From: Luteolibacter sp. Y139
GTDB lineage: Bacteria; Verrucomicrobiota; Verrucomicrobiia; Verrucomicrobiales; Akkermansiaceae
DNA: 64,000 nt
Assembly (NCBI RefSeq): GCF_038066715.1
Contig: NZ_JBBUKT010000008.1
Location: forward strand, 62,001-126,000
Direction: 5' to 3'
In this document: piece after piece, positions 36,242-45,175 of the stretch
How positions within the stretch are numbered: position 1 is the first letter of the stretch
How the letters are laid out: the number at the start of each line of letters is the position of its first letter
The notes under the pieces: generated by a model
What the model was told of the DNA's origin: nothing
Databases searched by the model: none
The model's input: the letters and a program-made list of their open reading frames with translations, nothing else
Position numbers and translations under genes: made by a program

Positions 36242-37246
36242 ATGAAGGCGTTAACTCCTCCTCGCCTGTTAGCTGCGACCGCAGCGACATGTTTACTTCT
36301 CCCGTCCTGCGAAAGGAATACGGAGGCGAAGAATGATCCCCAGTGGTGGCGGCTCGAGGCCGAGCGCTCCGACCTGGCGAGCCAAGTCGAAGTCTGCGAA
36401 CTGAAGCTCTCCAAGGTGAAGGGCGGGGACCAGGGCCTCGCCGGCTTGCAGGCGGACGTGGCGCGCAGTGTCGCCAAGCGTCGCGAGCTGGCGGCGCAGC
36501 GTGATGCCCTCCGGGATGAGATCTCGATCGCCCGGGCGGACATGGATGCGACCAAGCTCGAATGGATGCGCACGGCCCGCGCGGCAGCCACCGGACGCGA
36601 GTTTGCAAAATTCACCGGAGCCCGTGGACGGACCTATGAAAACGCCGTCATCACCAAGGTGACCGACGTGGGCGTCGAGTTCCGCCATGCCACCGGCACC
36701 GCACGGCTTGCCGCGAACGATCTGACTCCGGCCCAGCACGATATGTTCGGCTTGGACTCCGAGATCGCCGGAGCGGCGATCCGCGAGGAGCAGCAGGCGG
36801 CGCTGGCCTATCACTCGTATGTCGACGAACGCGTCGCCGCCAATGCGGAGACCGAGCGGGCAAATGAAGAGGAACGCGTGGCGATGGCGCAGGAAGCGGA
36901 GCCCGCTCCCGTGGTCGCCGCCACCCCGCGGATGTCGTCTTTTTCCCCTACCTCCTTGCAGTCGTCCTCGCGTCTGGGCGACCGGACCAATCGCTACAGC
37001 GGCAGCGATACCACCATCTGGTATTCCGGCTACAGCCGTCCCTCCTATCGCTACTACAGCGGTGGCTCGGCGGTCCGCTCGACCCCTTCGGTCGGTGTGC
37101 TCTATGATCCCTACTCCGTGGATGGCAGGCCGCCGCGCGTGAATGCGCCGACCTACAACTACACGCCCCGGGTCTCGACCCCCAGCACCGGCACGAGCTC
37201 GTCCTCGGGCAATGTCATGCGTTCTCCTTCTTCATTTACTCCCTGA
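36242..37246 (+). CDS. Coiled-coil lipoprotein with small beta domain (cassette protein 1)
   Basis: A 334-residue lipoprotein (lipobox LLPSC, Cys23). Residues about 35-118 form a coiled coil rich in Glu, Arg and Ala. A small beta domain (about 118-171, FTGARGRTYENAVITKV and GVEFRHATGTARLAANDL) shares its pattern with the third and fourth genes of the cassette. Residues about 180-225 are a second charged helix, and the end (about 225-334) is a Ser/Tyr/Pro/Thr-rich low-complexity tail with Tyr-Ser-Gly repeats. It overlaps the next gene by one base (TGATG). It is likely an envelope structural protein; no known family name. Confidence 0.8.
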   Translation: MKALTPPRLLAATAATCLLLPSCERNTEAKNDPQWWRLEAERSDLASQVEVCELKLSKVKGGDQGLAGLQADVARSVAKRRELAAQRDALRDEISIARADMDATKLEWMRTARAAATGREFAKFTGARGRTYENAVITKVTDVGVEFRHATGTARLAANDLTPAQHDMFGLDSEIAGAAIREEQQAALAYHSYVDERVAANAETERANEEERVAMAQEAEPAPVVAATPRMSSFSPTSLQSSSRLGDRTNRYSGSDTTIWYSGYSRPSYRYYSGGSAVRSTPSVGVLYDPYSVDGRPPRVNAPTYNYTPRVSTPSTGTSSSSGNVMRSPSSFTP

Positions 37247-37584
37247 TGAAATCCGAAATCACCCTGGGCCTCCGTTGTGCGGCTGCCCTCGTCTTATGTG
37301 TCGCCCTGAACTCCTGCGGCGACGACCCGGAACTGGTTCGCAAGCGCGAAGAACAGAAAGCTGAAATCAGCAAGCTCCAAGGACAGCTCTCTGTCCTCAA
37401 GGAACGACTGGACCAGATCCCCGAAGGGGACAAAACCGCCAAGATCGAAGAGCTGAAGCAACAGGCCGACGACAACCGCGCCAAGATTGCCTCGCTGGAG
37501 AACGAGGTGGAGGCACTTGGCAAGGAAAAGGCCCAGGTCGAGAAGGACCACGAGAAATACAAGCACAAGTACATCGCCAAGTAG
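37246..37584 (+). CDS. Small coiled-coil lipoprotein (cassette protein 2)
   Basis: A 112-residue lipoprotein with lipobox ALNSC (Cys24). The mature part is almost entirely a heptad-like coiled coil (KREEQKAEISKLQGQLSVL and ASLENEVEALGKEKAQVEK) ending in HEKYKHKYIAK. It lacks the small beta domain of its neighbours. The start codon overlaps the previous stop, so translation is probably coupled. An Lpp-like spacer or anchor role is plausible but not shown. Confidence 0.8.
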   Translation: MKSEITLGLRCAAALVLCVALNSCGDDPELVRKREEQKAEISKLQGQLSVLKERLDQIPEGDKTAKIEELKQQADDNRAKIASLENEVEALGKEKAQVEKDHEKYKHKYIAK

Positions 37585-37623
37585 TCGGGACTTCATCGTT
37601 TTTTCCAACCTCCTCATTTTTCC

Positions 37624-38658
37624 ATGGGCTTTTCAGACCTCCTCACCAGCAGCCGCGGTCCCGGCGTCATCGGTACCCTGCTGGCTCTCCTCGTCCTCGT
37701 CGGCTTCGGCACCCTCTATCTCTTCGCCTTTGATAAGGAATTAGGGGGCGGCAAGAAGACGATCGCCGCCGTGATCCGCGATCAGGGCATGGAGATCGAC
37801 AGTCTCCACATCGAGATCCAAAACAAGGAGCAGCAGATCGCTGACCGGGAACTCGCCAAGACCAAGGCCAAGGAAGCGTCCGAGCTGAGCAGCCGGAATG
37901 ATGTCCTGGTCAAGCAGATCGCGGAACTCACCGCGTCGCAGGCCGCGGCCGACGAAGCTGTAAAGCAAGCCCAAGCGAATTGGGAGAAGTACAAGGATGA
38001 GTATCGCAAGTCCGAATGGGCTGCCGCCGTCGGGGAAAAGCTGCCCGATTTCACGACTCCGGCCGGCGTGGTCTTCACGAAGGTCGAGATCAAGTCGGTG
38101 AGTCACACGGGGGTGAAGATTTCCCACTCCAATGGCGTCGGCGAGATCGAGCCGAAGGACTTGCCGCCGGAACTTTTCGACCGCTTCCAGTTCGACATGG
38201 CCGCGAACCAAGCGATCAAGGCGGCGGAAATTGCCGCCCGGGATACCCACATCACGAACGTGGAGTACACCACTCTCGATGAGAATCGTGCGGCGAAGAA
38301 CGCGCAGGCTGCCGATCTGGAGCAGCAGAATTTCTTCCTGGCGGCCGAGGTCAAGAAGGCGACGGATGGGATACTCCTCAACCAGCAGGCAATCGCCAAC
38401 CAGAAGGCCGCCATCCAAGGCGAGAAGATCAAGAACATCAGCCACGCTCCGGAGATGGCGGCGAGACTGAAGGCGATGGAGGTTGCGGCTGAGAAAAACA
38501 AGAACTCCATTCCGGAGAACAAGAAGAAGATCAGCGACAACGAGAAGAAGATCAAGGACCTCAAGAAAGAGGTTAAGGACATCAACGAGAAGATGAAGAA
38601 GATCGAGGCTGACTACAAAGCCAAGAACGAAGGTCAGACTTCAGCTCCTCAGAAGTAA
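37624..38658 (+). CDS. Membrane-anchored coiled-coil protein with small beta domain (cassette protein 3)
   Basis: A 344-residue protein with a single membrane segment (about 15-36, GVIGTLLALLVLVGFGTLYLF), so its bulk lies on one side of the inner membrane. A coiled coil (about 50-130), the shared beta domain (about 138-192, GVVFTKVEIKSVSHTGVKISHSNGV... GEIEPKDLPPELFDRF) and a long Lys/Glu-rich coiled coil (about 200-344) follow. It is 40 bp after cassette protein 2 and 6 bp before protein 4, so one operon is clear. Its domain order matches protein 4. Confidence 0.8.
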   Translation: MGFSDLLTSSRGPGVIGTLLALLVLVGFGTLYLFAFDKELGGGKKTIAAVIRDQGMEIDSLHIEIQNKEQQIADRELAKTKAKEASELSSRNDVLVKQIAELTASQAAADEAVKQAQANWEKYKDEYRKSEWAAAVGEKLPDFTTPAGVVFTKVEIKSVSHTGVKISHSNGVGEIEPKDLPPELFDRFQFDMAANQAIKAAEIAARDTHITNVEYTTLDENRAAKNAQAADLEQQNFFLAAEVKKATDGILLNQQAIANQKAAIQGEKIKNISHAPEMAARLKAMEVAAEKNKNSIPENKKKISDNEKKIKDLKKEVKDINEKMKKIEADYKAKNEGQTSAPQK

Positions 38659-38663
38659 TTTCA

Positions 38664-39629
38664 ATGCTCACGGAATCCAGTGACCAGTCCGGGACGGTAG
38701 GCTTCCTGGTCGGTATCATCGTGCTGGTGTTTGCCGGCATCTGCTTCTCCATGATGGTGGACAAGCGCTTCAAGTTCGCCACTGGCAAGGCCGATCTGGA
38801 AGCGGCGATCTTGGATGAGGGGCACCAGTTGGAGGACTTGCGCCGGCAGGAGAAGACCGCCCGCGATGAGCTGGAGCAGAGGGGCCGGCTGAAGGACCAG
38901 CCCGCCGAGCTCGAGAAGGCGAAGCAAGCGGCATCCTCAACTACCGAGCAGCTCAAGGAACTGCGCGCGCAGCAGGCGTCCCTGGCCGAGGCGGTCAAGG
39001 CGGAGAAGTCGGAGTTTGCGGCGTACCGCACCACTTACCGCAAGCAACTCCGGCAGGCGGCTGCCGGGGAGAAGCTGCCGGAACTCCAGGTGATGAGCGG
39101 GAAGGTCTATCGTGATGTCACCATCCGCCGCGTGACCGCGACCGGGATGGAAGTATCCCATGCGCAGGGGAGCTCGAGTATCGCTGCGGATGACCTGGCG
39201 GATTCCTGGCGCGAGCGCTTCCAGTGGAATGCCGAGGAAATCGCGGCGGCCCTTGAGGAGGAAAAAGCGAACGAGCCGAAGCCTGACGCACGCCCGGTGC
39301 CGGTGAAGCAGCAGAAGCCGGAGAAGGGATTTTCACCGGCAAAGCAAGCGCAGCAGGACGCGGAGAAGAAATTCGCCTCGCTCCGGCGCGACATGGCGGA
39401 AGCCAAGCGCCGGCTGGATCGCGCTGAAACGGAAGTTTCCCGTGCCCGCAATGAGGCGCTGACCAACAAGGGGAAGACGGTTCCGGGGAGCCTTGAAACG
39501 TGGCCCGAGCGGATTACCCGGCTGGAAGCTGCCAGTGAAGCCTTCCGGGCCCAGTATGTGGATGCCCGCGGCAAGCTGACGGCGGCGTCTCCCGACGACG
39601 CCGCGCTGCGCGACAATGCCCCCGAATAA
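38664..39629 (+). CDS. Membrane-anchored coiled-coil protein with small beta domain (cassette protein 4)
   Basis: A 321-residue paralogue of protein 3: membrane segment about 11-31 (TVGFLVGIIVLVFAGICFSM), coiled coil about 40-130, the shared beta domain (about 135-190, GKVYRDVTIRRVTATGMEVSHAQG and SIAADDL), then a Lys/Pro-rich linker (about 200-225) and a second coiled coil (about 230-275). It ends 13 bp before a convergent gene. The family is unnamed to my knowledge. Confidence 0.8.
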   Translation: MLTESSDQSGTVGFLVGIIVLVFAGICFSMMVDKRFKFATGKADLEAAILDEGHQLEDLRRQEKTARDELEQRGRLKDQPAELEKAKQAASSTTEQLKELRAQQASLAEAVKAEKSEFAAYRTTYRKQLRQAAAGEKLPELQVMSGKVYRDVTIRRVTATGMEVSHAQGSSSIAADDLADSWRERFQWNAEEIAAALEEEKANEPKPDARPVPVKQQKPEKGFSPAKQAQQDAEKKFASLRRDMAEAKRRLDRAETEVSRARNEALTNKGKTVPGSLETWPERITRLEAASEAFRAQYVDARGKLTAASPDDAALRDNAPE

Positions 39630-39642
39630 GCGGAGGGTGCTC

Positions 39643-40143
39643 TCAGGCAAGCGTCAGGCGGGAATCGCCTTCAAGCTTGGCCGTGAGGGTATCCCAACCG
39701 CCGGGGCGCTGGAGATTGAAGACATTCAGGTAGAGCGTCACCACCTTCGGATCATAGGCACCCACCAGGGTGTCCACGGCGCCGTCCAGCTTGGCGGCGT
39801 CGACTTCCGTCGGCAGGTCGCCGGTCACGGAGCCCTTGCCATCGTGCTCGATGCCCATGGCATCGCAGAACTTCGCCAGCATTTCCTGGTTGCCGGCCAT
39901 GAACCATGCCTGGAGCAGGTGCTCGCCGATGGTGTCGCACTGCTTGCTGCGCAGGGTCTTCAGGATCCACGCGTATTGCTCGCCCAGCGGCTTCTTTTGG
40001 ATGAAGACGAGGCGCAGCTTCTTGCTCTGGGCCAAGGTGGCGACGGCGGACTTGTAGACATTCCGGTCGTTGTCGCGGAACCAGTCGAGCATCTGGGTGA
40101 CGAGGGCGGGATCGGCGGCGTTGAAGAGTTCGTGTGCTTTCAC
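39643..40143 (-). CDS. Hypothetical helical protein
   Basis: A frame of 205 residues is open, but the first 39 contain no start context and look like read-through into the divergent promoter. I prefer GTG 40143, giving 166 residues from VKAHELFNAADPALVTQML. The protein is rich in amphipathic helices (MLDWFRDNDRNVYKSAVATLA; KPLGEQYAWILKTL; EHLLQAWFMAGNQEMLAKF) with no signal peptide. No catalytic motif is seen. It is convergent with the coiled-coil cassette and divergent from the DUF4230 gene. Family not recognised. Confidence 0.6.
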   Translation of the reverse strand: MKAHELFNAADPALVTQMLDWFRDNDRNVYKSAVATLAQSKKLRLVFIQKKPLGEQYAWILKTLRSKQCDTIGEHLLQAWFMAGNQEMLAKFCDAMGIEHDGKGSVTGDLPTEVDAAKLDGAVDTLVGAYDPKVVTLYLNVFNLQRPGGWDTLTAKLEGDSRLTLA

Positions 40144-40286
40144 AATACGGTGGAAAATCGGCTGGCAGGGACTCCACGCGATGCCGCCGGAAATGCCAAA
40201 CACGGATTTACGCAAAATCCTCGTTCCGAACGCGGTAGGAATCCCCACTTGCGGGTGCATTTCCGCACTTTCTAGTCTCCACGACC

Positions 40287-40928
40287 ATGTCCACCCACCA
40301 TCCCGAACTCTGGAAGACGCTGCGCTGGTTCGCGCTGCTGGTAGCCGTCGTGTTGCTGGCGTGGCTGGGGATGCGGACCTTCGAGCGGGGAGTGGGCGGC
40401 ACCGTGAACGGATTGGAGAAGGTGCTGGGTGCCATTACCAACTCCAGCACCCACATCGTGGAGGGACGGGCGGAGATTCTGGAGAAGTCCGAGATCACCG
40501 AACTCGCGCTGGTGGAGATGAAGATGAGTACCACCCGCACCTTCGAGAACGAGACCTTCGTTTTGAAATACTTCTCCGGTGGCAAGAAGCGGCTGATCAT
40601 CCAAGGCGAGTATCGCGTCACCGCTGGCTATAAGCTCGAGCCCGGGGTGTCCTTGCGAATGGACGGGAATACCCCGGTTGCGAAGTTCCCGAAGCCTGAG
40701 ATCTTGTCGGTGGAGCTGATCGACTATCAGCCCTTGAGTGAGGAAAGCGGGTGGTGGAATGGCATCACACCGGAAGACCGCTCACAGCTCCTGCGAGAGC
40801 TGCGCCAGCAGATGAAGATCAAGGCCCAGGAGAGCGGTGTGCTCGATATGGTAGAGAGCACCTTGCGTACGCGCCTGAAGGATTTGTTGGGAACCGGCAA
40901 TGTGCGGGTGGAACGAGCGGAGAATTGA
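40287..40928 (+). CDS. DUF4230 membrane-anchored protein
   Basis: A 213-residue protein with one N-terminal membrane segment (about 10-29, LRWFALLVAVVLLAWLGMRT). The soluble part begins with a conserved-looking ITELALVEM block, then a beta-rich domain (FENETFVLKYFSGGKKRLIIQGEYRVTAGY, read in part) and a C-terminal helix (DRSQLLRELRQQMKIKAQE). The pattern matches DUF4230, a family of single-pass proteins of unknown role. The likely location is the periplasmic face of the inner membrane. Confidence 0.75.
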   Translation: MSTHHPELWKTLRWFALLVAVVLLAWLGMRTFERGVGGTVNGLEKVLGAITNSSTHIVEGRAEILEKSEITELALVEMKMSTTRTFENETFVLKYFSGGKKRLIIQGEYRVTAGYKLEPGVSLRMDGNTPVAKFPKPEILSVELIDYQPLSEESGWWNGITPEDRSQLLRELRQQMKIKAQESGVLDMVESTLRTRLKDLLGTGNVRVERAEN

Positions 40929-40972
40929 ATGATCCGGCAGAGCTCGCGCCCTGCCGGACCGATGCGTGGTGA

Positions 40973-43240
40973 TCAGGCTCCCACTGTCACCTTGGTCCGC
41001 AATGCCTTCGCCGCGGCGACGAGATTCTCCAGCGAGGCCTTGGTCTCTTCCCAACCGCGGGTCTTGAGACCGCAGTCAGGGTTCACCCACAGACGCTCGG
41101 CGGGAAGCACGTCAGCCGCTCGCTCTAACAGGGCCGTCATTTCTTCCACCGAGGGCACGCGCGGCGAATGGATGTCCCATACGCCGGGGCCGACGTCCGA
41201 GCCGATGCCGCCGGCGGTGACGGCATGCAGTGCCTCCATGCGGCTGCGCGAGGCTTCCAGCGAGATGACGTCGGCTTCCAGTGCTGCGATGGCGCCGGCC
41301 ACGTCGTCGAATTCCGCGTAGCACATGTGGGTGTGGATCTGCGTTTCGTCGCGGACGCCGGCGACCGACACGCGGAAGGCGCGGACCGCGGCGTCGAGAT
41401 AACTTTCGCGTTCGGCGGCATCCAGCGGCAGGCCCTCGCGCAGGCCGGGCTCGTCGACTTGGATGAACTTCAAGCCGGCGGCTTCCAGGTCCACGACTTC
41501 CTGGCGGATTGCCAAGGCGAGCTGAAGCGCGACCAAGGCCCGTGGAAGGTCATCGCGCACGAAGCTCCACTGGAGGATGGTGATCGGCCCGGTGAGCATG
41601 CCCTTTACCGGCTTGTCGGTGAGCGCCTGCGCCTTCGCGCTGACGTCCACGGTCATCGGGCTGGGGCGGACGATGTCACCCCAGATGACCGGCGGCTTCA
41701 CGCAGCGCGAGCCGTAGCTCTGCACCCAGCCATTCGCGGTGACGGCGATGCCCTCTAACATCTCGCCGAAGAACTCGACCATGTCCGTCCGCTCGAATTC
41801 GCCGTGGACCAGCACATCGAGGCCGAGTTCTTCCTGAAGGCGGATCGTTTCGCGCGTCGCGGTATCGAGCCCGGCTTCGTAACCGGCGACATCGAGCTCG
41901 CCCTTGCGATGGCGTGCGCGCAGGCGGCGGATCTCGGCGGTCTGCGGGAAGGAGCCGATGGTGGTGGTGGGGAAGAGCGGGAGCTTGAGCGTCTGCCGCT
42001 GGAGCTTGAGGCGTTCTTCCAAAGGGCGTCCACGGTTGGCGGCGGCTTGATCCAGGGTCGCCACCGCGTCGCGGACCTTGCGGATCTTCACTCCCGGGTG
42101 AGCGCGGCGCGATGCGAGCGCAGCCCTGGCGGCGGCATTCGCATCCGGCTTGGCGTTCTCCGCGGCGACGGCGATCAGTTCGCCGACCTTTTCGCGAGCG
42201 AAAGAGAGCCATGAGCGAAGGCCGGAATCGAGCGACGTTTCCGCATCCAAATGATGCGGCACATGCTGGAGGCTGCACGAGGTGCCCAGCCACAGCTGTT
42301 TCTCGCGGAACGAATCCGCCAACGCGCGCAGCACCTCGATGTCCGCACGCCAGATGCTGCGGCCATCGATGAGCCCGAGCGAGAGCGCACGATCCTTCGG
42401 GAAGTTCGCATGCAACCATGGCAGGTCTGCTGCGGCGCGAGTGGCATCGACGTGCAGTCCATCGAAACCCAGCGCACAGACTCGTGGCAGGGCATCGCCG
42501 AGGCGACCGAAGGGCACGGCTAACAGCAGCTTTAATGGGGCGGCAGGGCGCAGCTCATCCCATGCTTCTTCAAGCGCCGAGAGCACCGCTTCATCACGAC
42601 GGCTGGCAAGGATCGGCTCGCTGATTTCCACCCACTCCGCACCGGCTTCGGCGAGTGCTTGCAGGAGTTCGCGATAGACCGGCACCAGTCGTGAAATGAG
42701 AGACAGCGGATCGCCGCCTTCCATCTTCGAAAGCGCGAGGAAGGTCACGGGGCCGATCACCACCGGCTTCGGCGTGAAGCCTGCGGCAATGGCTTCCTTC
42801 GTCTCGCGCACGGCTTTGTCCCATGCGAAGCGGAAGCTTTGTTCCGGCTGAAGCTCGGGCACCAGGTAGTGGTAGTTCGTGTCGAACCACTTGGTCAGCT
42901 CCAGCGGCACCACGTCCGGCGCGCTACCCTGGCGGCTGCGGCCGCGGGCCATGCGGAAGTAGCGCTCAAGCGTCATCGGCGACTCCGCCGGGCCGAAGCG
43001 CTCGGGGATCGCGCCGAAGGTGCAGGCGAGATCGAGCATGCCATCGTAGAGGCTGAAGTCGTTCGTGGTGACGAAGGAGAGTCCGGCCTGCTCCTGCCAG
43101 TGGCGGAGGCGCAGTTCCTTCGCAAGGTCGTCGAGACCCGCGGCATCAAGCTTGCCGCCCCAGAAGGCTTCGAGCGCTTGCTTCAGTTCGCGCTTCGCGC
43201 CGATGCGCGGGTAGCCGGAGACGTGTGTGGTTGCATTCAT
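40973..43240 (-). CDS. metE: Cobalamin-independent methionine synthase
   Basis: A 755-residue enzyme, the usual length for MetE, from ATG 43240 (an ATG at 43276 adds 12 residues and lies inside the metR promoter area). The start has GYPRIGAKRELK, the hallmark of the N-terminal barrel. The C-terminal barrel has the zinc ligands in HMCYAEFDD and NPDCGLKTR, plus the substrate-binding EADVISLEASRS. It transfers a methyl group from 5-methyltetrahydropteroyl-polyglutamate to homocysteine in the last step of methionine synthesis, in the cytoplasm. It is divergent from a MetR-type regulator. Confidence 0.97.
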   Translation of the reverse strand: MNATTHVSGYPRIGAKRELKQALEAFWGGKLDAAGLDDLAKELRLRHWQEQAGLSFVTTNDFSLYDGMLDLACTFGAIPERFGPAESPMTLERYFRMARGRSRQGSAPDVVPLELTKWFDTNYHYLVPELQPEQSFRFAWDKAVRETKEAIAAGFTPKPVVIGPVTFLALSKMEGGDPLSLISRLVPVYRELLQALAEAGAEWVEISEPILASRRDEAVLSALEEAWDELRPAAPLKLLLAVPFGRLGDALPRVCALGFDGLHVDATRAAADLPWLHANFPKDRALSLGLIDGRSIWRADIEVLRALADSFREKQLWLGTSCSLQHVPHHLDAETSLDSGLRSWLSFAREKVGELIAVAAENAKPDANAAARAALASRRAHPGVKIRKVRDAVATLDQAAANRGRPLEERLKLQRQTLKLPLFPTTTIGSFPQTAEIRRLRARHRKGELDVAGYEAGLDTATRETIRLQEELGLDVLVHGEFERTDMVEFFGEMLEGIAVTANGWVQSYGSRCVKPPVIWGDIVRPSPMTVDVSAKAQALTDKPVKGMLTGPITILQWSFVRDDLPRALVALQLALAIRQEVVDLEAAGLKFIQVDEPGLREGLPLDAAERESYLDAAVRAFRVSVAGVRDETQIHTHMCYAEFDDVAGAIAALEADVISLEASRSRMEALHAVTAGGIGSDVGPGVWDIHSPRVPSVEEMTALLERAADVLPAERLWVNPDCGLKTRGWEETKASLENLVAAAKALRTKVTVGA

Positions 43241-43269
43241 CGTCGCGCAGCATGGGGAAATCCGGGTCA

Positions 43270-43291
43270 TGAACAAAACGCGGGTTCTTCA
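43270..43291. promoter_or_regulatory. Candidate MetR operator in the metE-metR intergenic region
   Basis: Between the divergent starts lies GAAC-N9-GTTC (43271-43287), and also TGAA (43270) and TTCA (43288), a LysR-type dyad. The classical MetR site is TGAA-N5-TTCA, so spacing differs and this is only suggestive. Confidence 0.35.
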
Positions 43292-43312
43292 CGGTGATTG
43301 GCCGTTGCATTC

Positions 43313-44257
43313 ATGATGGGGCTGTGGGAATGCTTCCGCGTGCTGGAGATCCGCCACCTCGATTCCCTGATCGCCCTCGCTGAGACCGGCAACCTGACCC
43401 GTGCCGGTGAGAAAGTTTCGCTCAGCCAAAGCGCGCTGTCCCACCAGATGCGGGGGCTGGAGGAGCACTATGGGCTCGATCTCTTTGAGCGGAAGACCAG
43501 CCCGCTGCGCTGGACCCGGGCGGGCGAGCGGCTGTTAGTGCTGGCCTATGAGGTCAAGCGGCTGGCCCGCGATGCCGAGCGTGACCTTGCGCGGATCGGG
43601 CAAGGGACTGCGGGTACGCTGCGGATCGCGGTGGAGTGTCACTCGTGTTTCGACTGGCTGATGCCAGCGATGGATTCGTTGCGCGAAGGCTGGCCGGATG
43701 TGGAAATGGACATTGTCTCCGGCTTCCATCCGGATCCGGTCGGCTTGCTCGATGAGAATCGGGCGGATCTGGTGATTGTTTCCACGGCGAAGCGGCGGAA
43801 GGGCATCGAGCATCATCCCTTGTTCGAATACGACATGCCCGCGCTGCTGGCGCACGATCACCCGCTGCGGGAGAAGCCGTATCTAACGGCCCGCGATTTT
43901 TCGCTGGAGACGCTGATCACCTATCCGATCCCGGACAATCGCATGGACCTGTTCCGCCAGGTGCTGGAGCCGGCAGGCGTCGAGCCGCGGGAGCGCCGCA
44001 CCACCGAGCTGACGGTGGCGATCCTGCAGCTCGTGAAAAGCCGCCGCGGGATTGCCGCGCTGCCGCGCTGGGCGGTGCAGCCATATTTGGAAAAGGACTA
44101 TGTGGCCGAGATCCCGATCACCGCGAAGGGCCTGCGCGCCTCGCTGCACGCGGCGACCACCCGGGAGGCGGCGGGGCAGGCCTTCATGCAGGAATTCATT
44201 GAGACCGTTAGAGTGACGGCGGCGAAGCAGTTCGACGGGATCCGGCTGTTGGACTGA
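43313..44257 (+). CDS. metR: LysR-family regulator, MetR type
   Basis: A 314-residue regulator taken from ATG 43313 (a TTG at 43298 would add five residues). The winged helix-turn-helix is LTRAGEKVSLSQSALSHQMRGLEEHYG at about residues 25-51. The effector domain carries ECHSCFDWLMPAMD, a motif characteristic of MetR, which responds to homocysteine. The divergent metE upstream supports the assignment. It probably activates metE and regulates itself from the 72-bp shared region. Confidence 0.9.
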   Translation: MMGLWECFRVLEIRHLDSLIALAETGNLTRAGEKVSLSQSALSHQMRGLEEHYGLDLFERKTSPLRWTRAGERLLVLAYEVKRLARDAERDLARIGQGTAGTLRIAVECHSCFDWLMPAMDSLREGWPDVEMDIVSGFHPDPVGLLDENRADLVIVSTAKRRKGIEHHPLFEYDMPALLAHDHPLREKPYLTARDFSLETLITYPIPDNRMDLFRQVLEPAGVEPRERRTTELTVAILQLVKSRRGIAALPRWAVQPYLEKDYVAEIPITAKGLRASLHAATTREAAGQAFMQEFIETVRVTAAKQFDGIRLLD

Positions 44258-44266
44258 GGAGCGGGC

Positions 44267-45124
44267 GTGGCCTGCTTGCGTCTTGTCAGGCTGCGGAGGC
44301 CCGGCTTTCCTTGGCGCGTGCGATGGCTTGAACGGATCGAAAGACGCTTGGACTGGCTCCACTTCCCGGGCTTGTTCAAATACCTGACCTTCCTCGGTGT
44401 GATCGCCTATGCCTTCCAGTGGACGGGGAAGGACATCGCCGAGATCTTGGAGTTCGACTGGGACAAGATCCTCACCGGTCAGGTGTGGCGGCTGTTCTCA
44501 TTTCTTTTCGCCCCGATCGGGCTGCAGAGCTTCACGGCGTGGGGAGTGTTCATGCTGTTTTTCGCGGTCCAGTTGGCCTTCATGATCAGCGACTCGCTGG
44601 AGGAAGCCTGGGGCACCACGCGGACCACGCTTTATATCCTCTTGGGATGGGGTGGCCTGCTGGTCGTGCAGCTCCTGCTATCCCTGTTGGTGGGCTTCTC
44701 ATTCTCCTTGCCCTGTGGGCTGCTTTTCTCGGCATCGATGTTCTTTGCCTTCGCTACCCTGTATCCGAAGGTGGAATTGATGATCATGTTCATTCTTCCC
44801 GTGCAGGTGCGGATCCTGGGGTGGATCGGGGGGATCGTCATGCTGCTGACGGTGATTACCAGTCCTTGGAGCTTGGTCCTGATCTTTCCGGCGATGCTGC
44901 CCTATTTGCTATGGGTGCTGCCGGACGTGATCCATGGCCGCAAGTCGCTGGTGAAGGCGGCCCAGCGCCGGCGGAAATTCCAAGTCGCCAGCCGGCCCGA
45001 GGCGCTGGCCTTCCACCGTTGCGAGTCCTGCGGGCGGACCGAGCGGGATTCGGAGGATCTGCAATTCTACACGCTGCCTGACGGCAAGGAATACTGCCAG
45101 GAGCACCTGCCGCCGCAGGCCTGA
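44267..45124 (+). CDS. Rhomboid-like membrane protein with C-terminal zinc ribbon
   Basis: A 285-residue protein starting at GTG 44267. Five or six hydrophobic helices (about 38-230) have the rhomboid/derlin-like layout. The region matching the catalytic GASG motif reads SLPCGLLFSASMFFAFATLYP, without the Gly-x-Ser-Gly serine, so it is probably a proteolytically dead rhomboid-fold protein. The C-terminal 40 residues form a four-ligand zinc ribbon (CESCG ... YCQEHL). It lies 9 bp after metR, probably in the same transcript by position only. Possible substrate-binding or quality-control role. Confidence 0.7.
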   Translation: MACLRLVRLRRPGFPWRVRWLERIERRLDWLHFPGLFKYLTFLGVIAYAFQWTGKDIAEILEFDWDKILTGQVWRLFSFLFAPIGLQSFTAWGVFMLFFAVQLAFMISDSLEEAWGTTRTTLYILLGWGGLLVVQLLLSLLVGFSFSLPCGLLFSASMFFAFATLYPKVELMIMFILPVQVRILGWIGGIVMLLTVITSPWSLVLIFPAMLPYLLWVLPDVIHGRKSLVKAAQRRRKFQVASRPEALAFHRCESCGRTERDSEDLQFYTLPDGKEYCQEHLPPQA

Positions 45125-45175
45125 GCGTGTTTTTTCCCGTGCAATCGGCGCGGTCCTCGGTTCCCTTGCCCGCAC

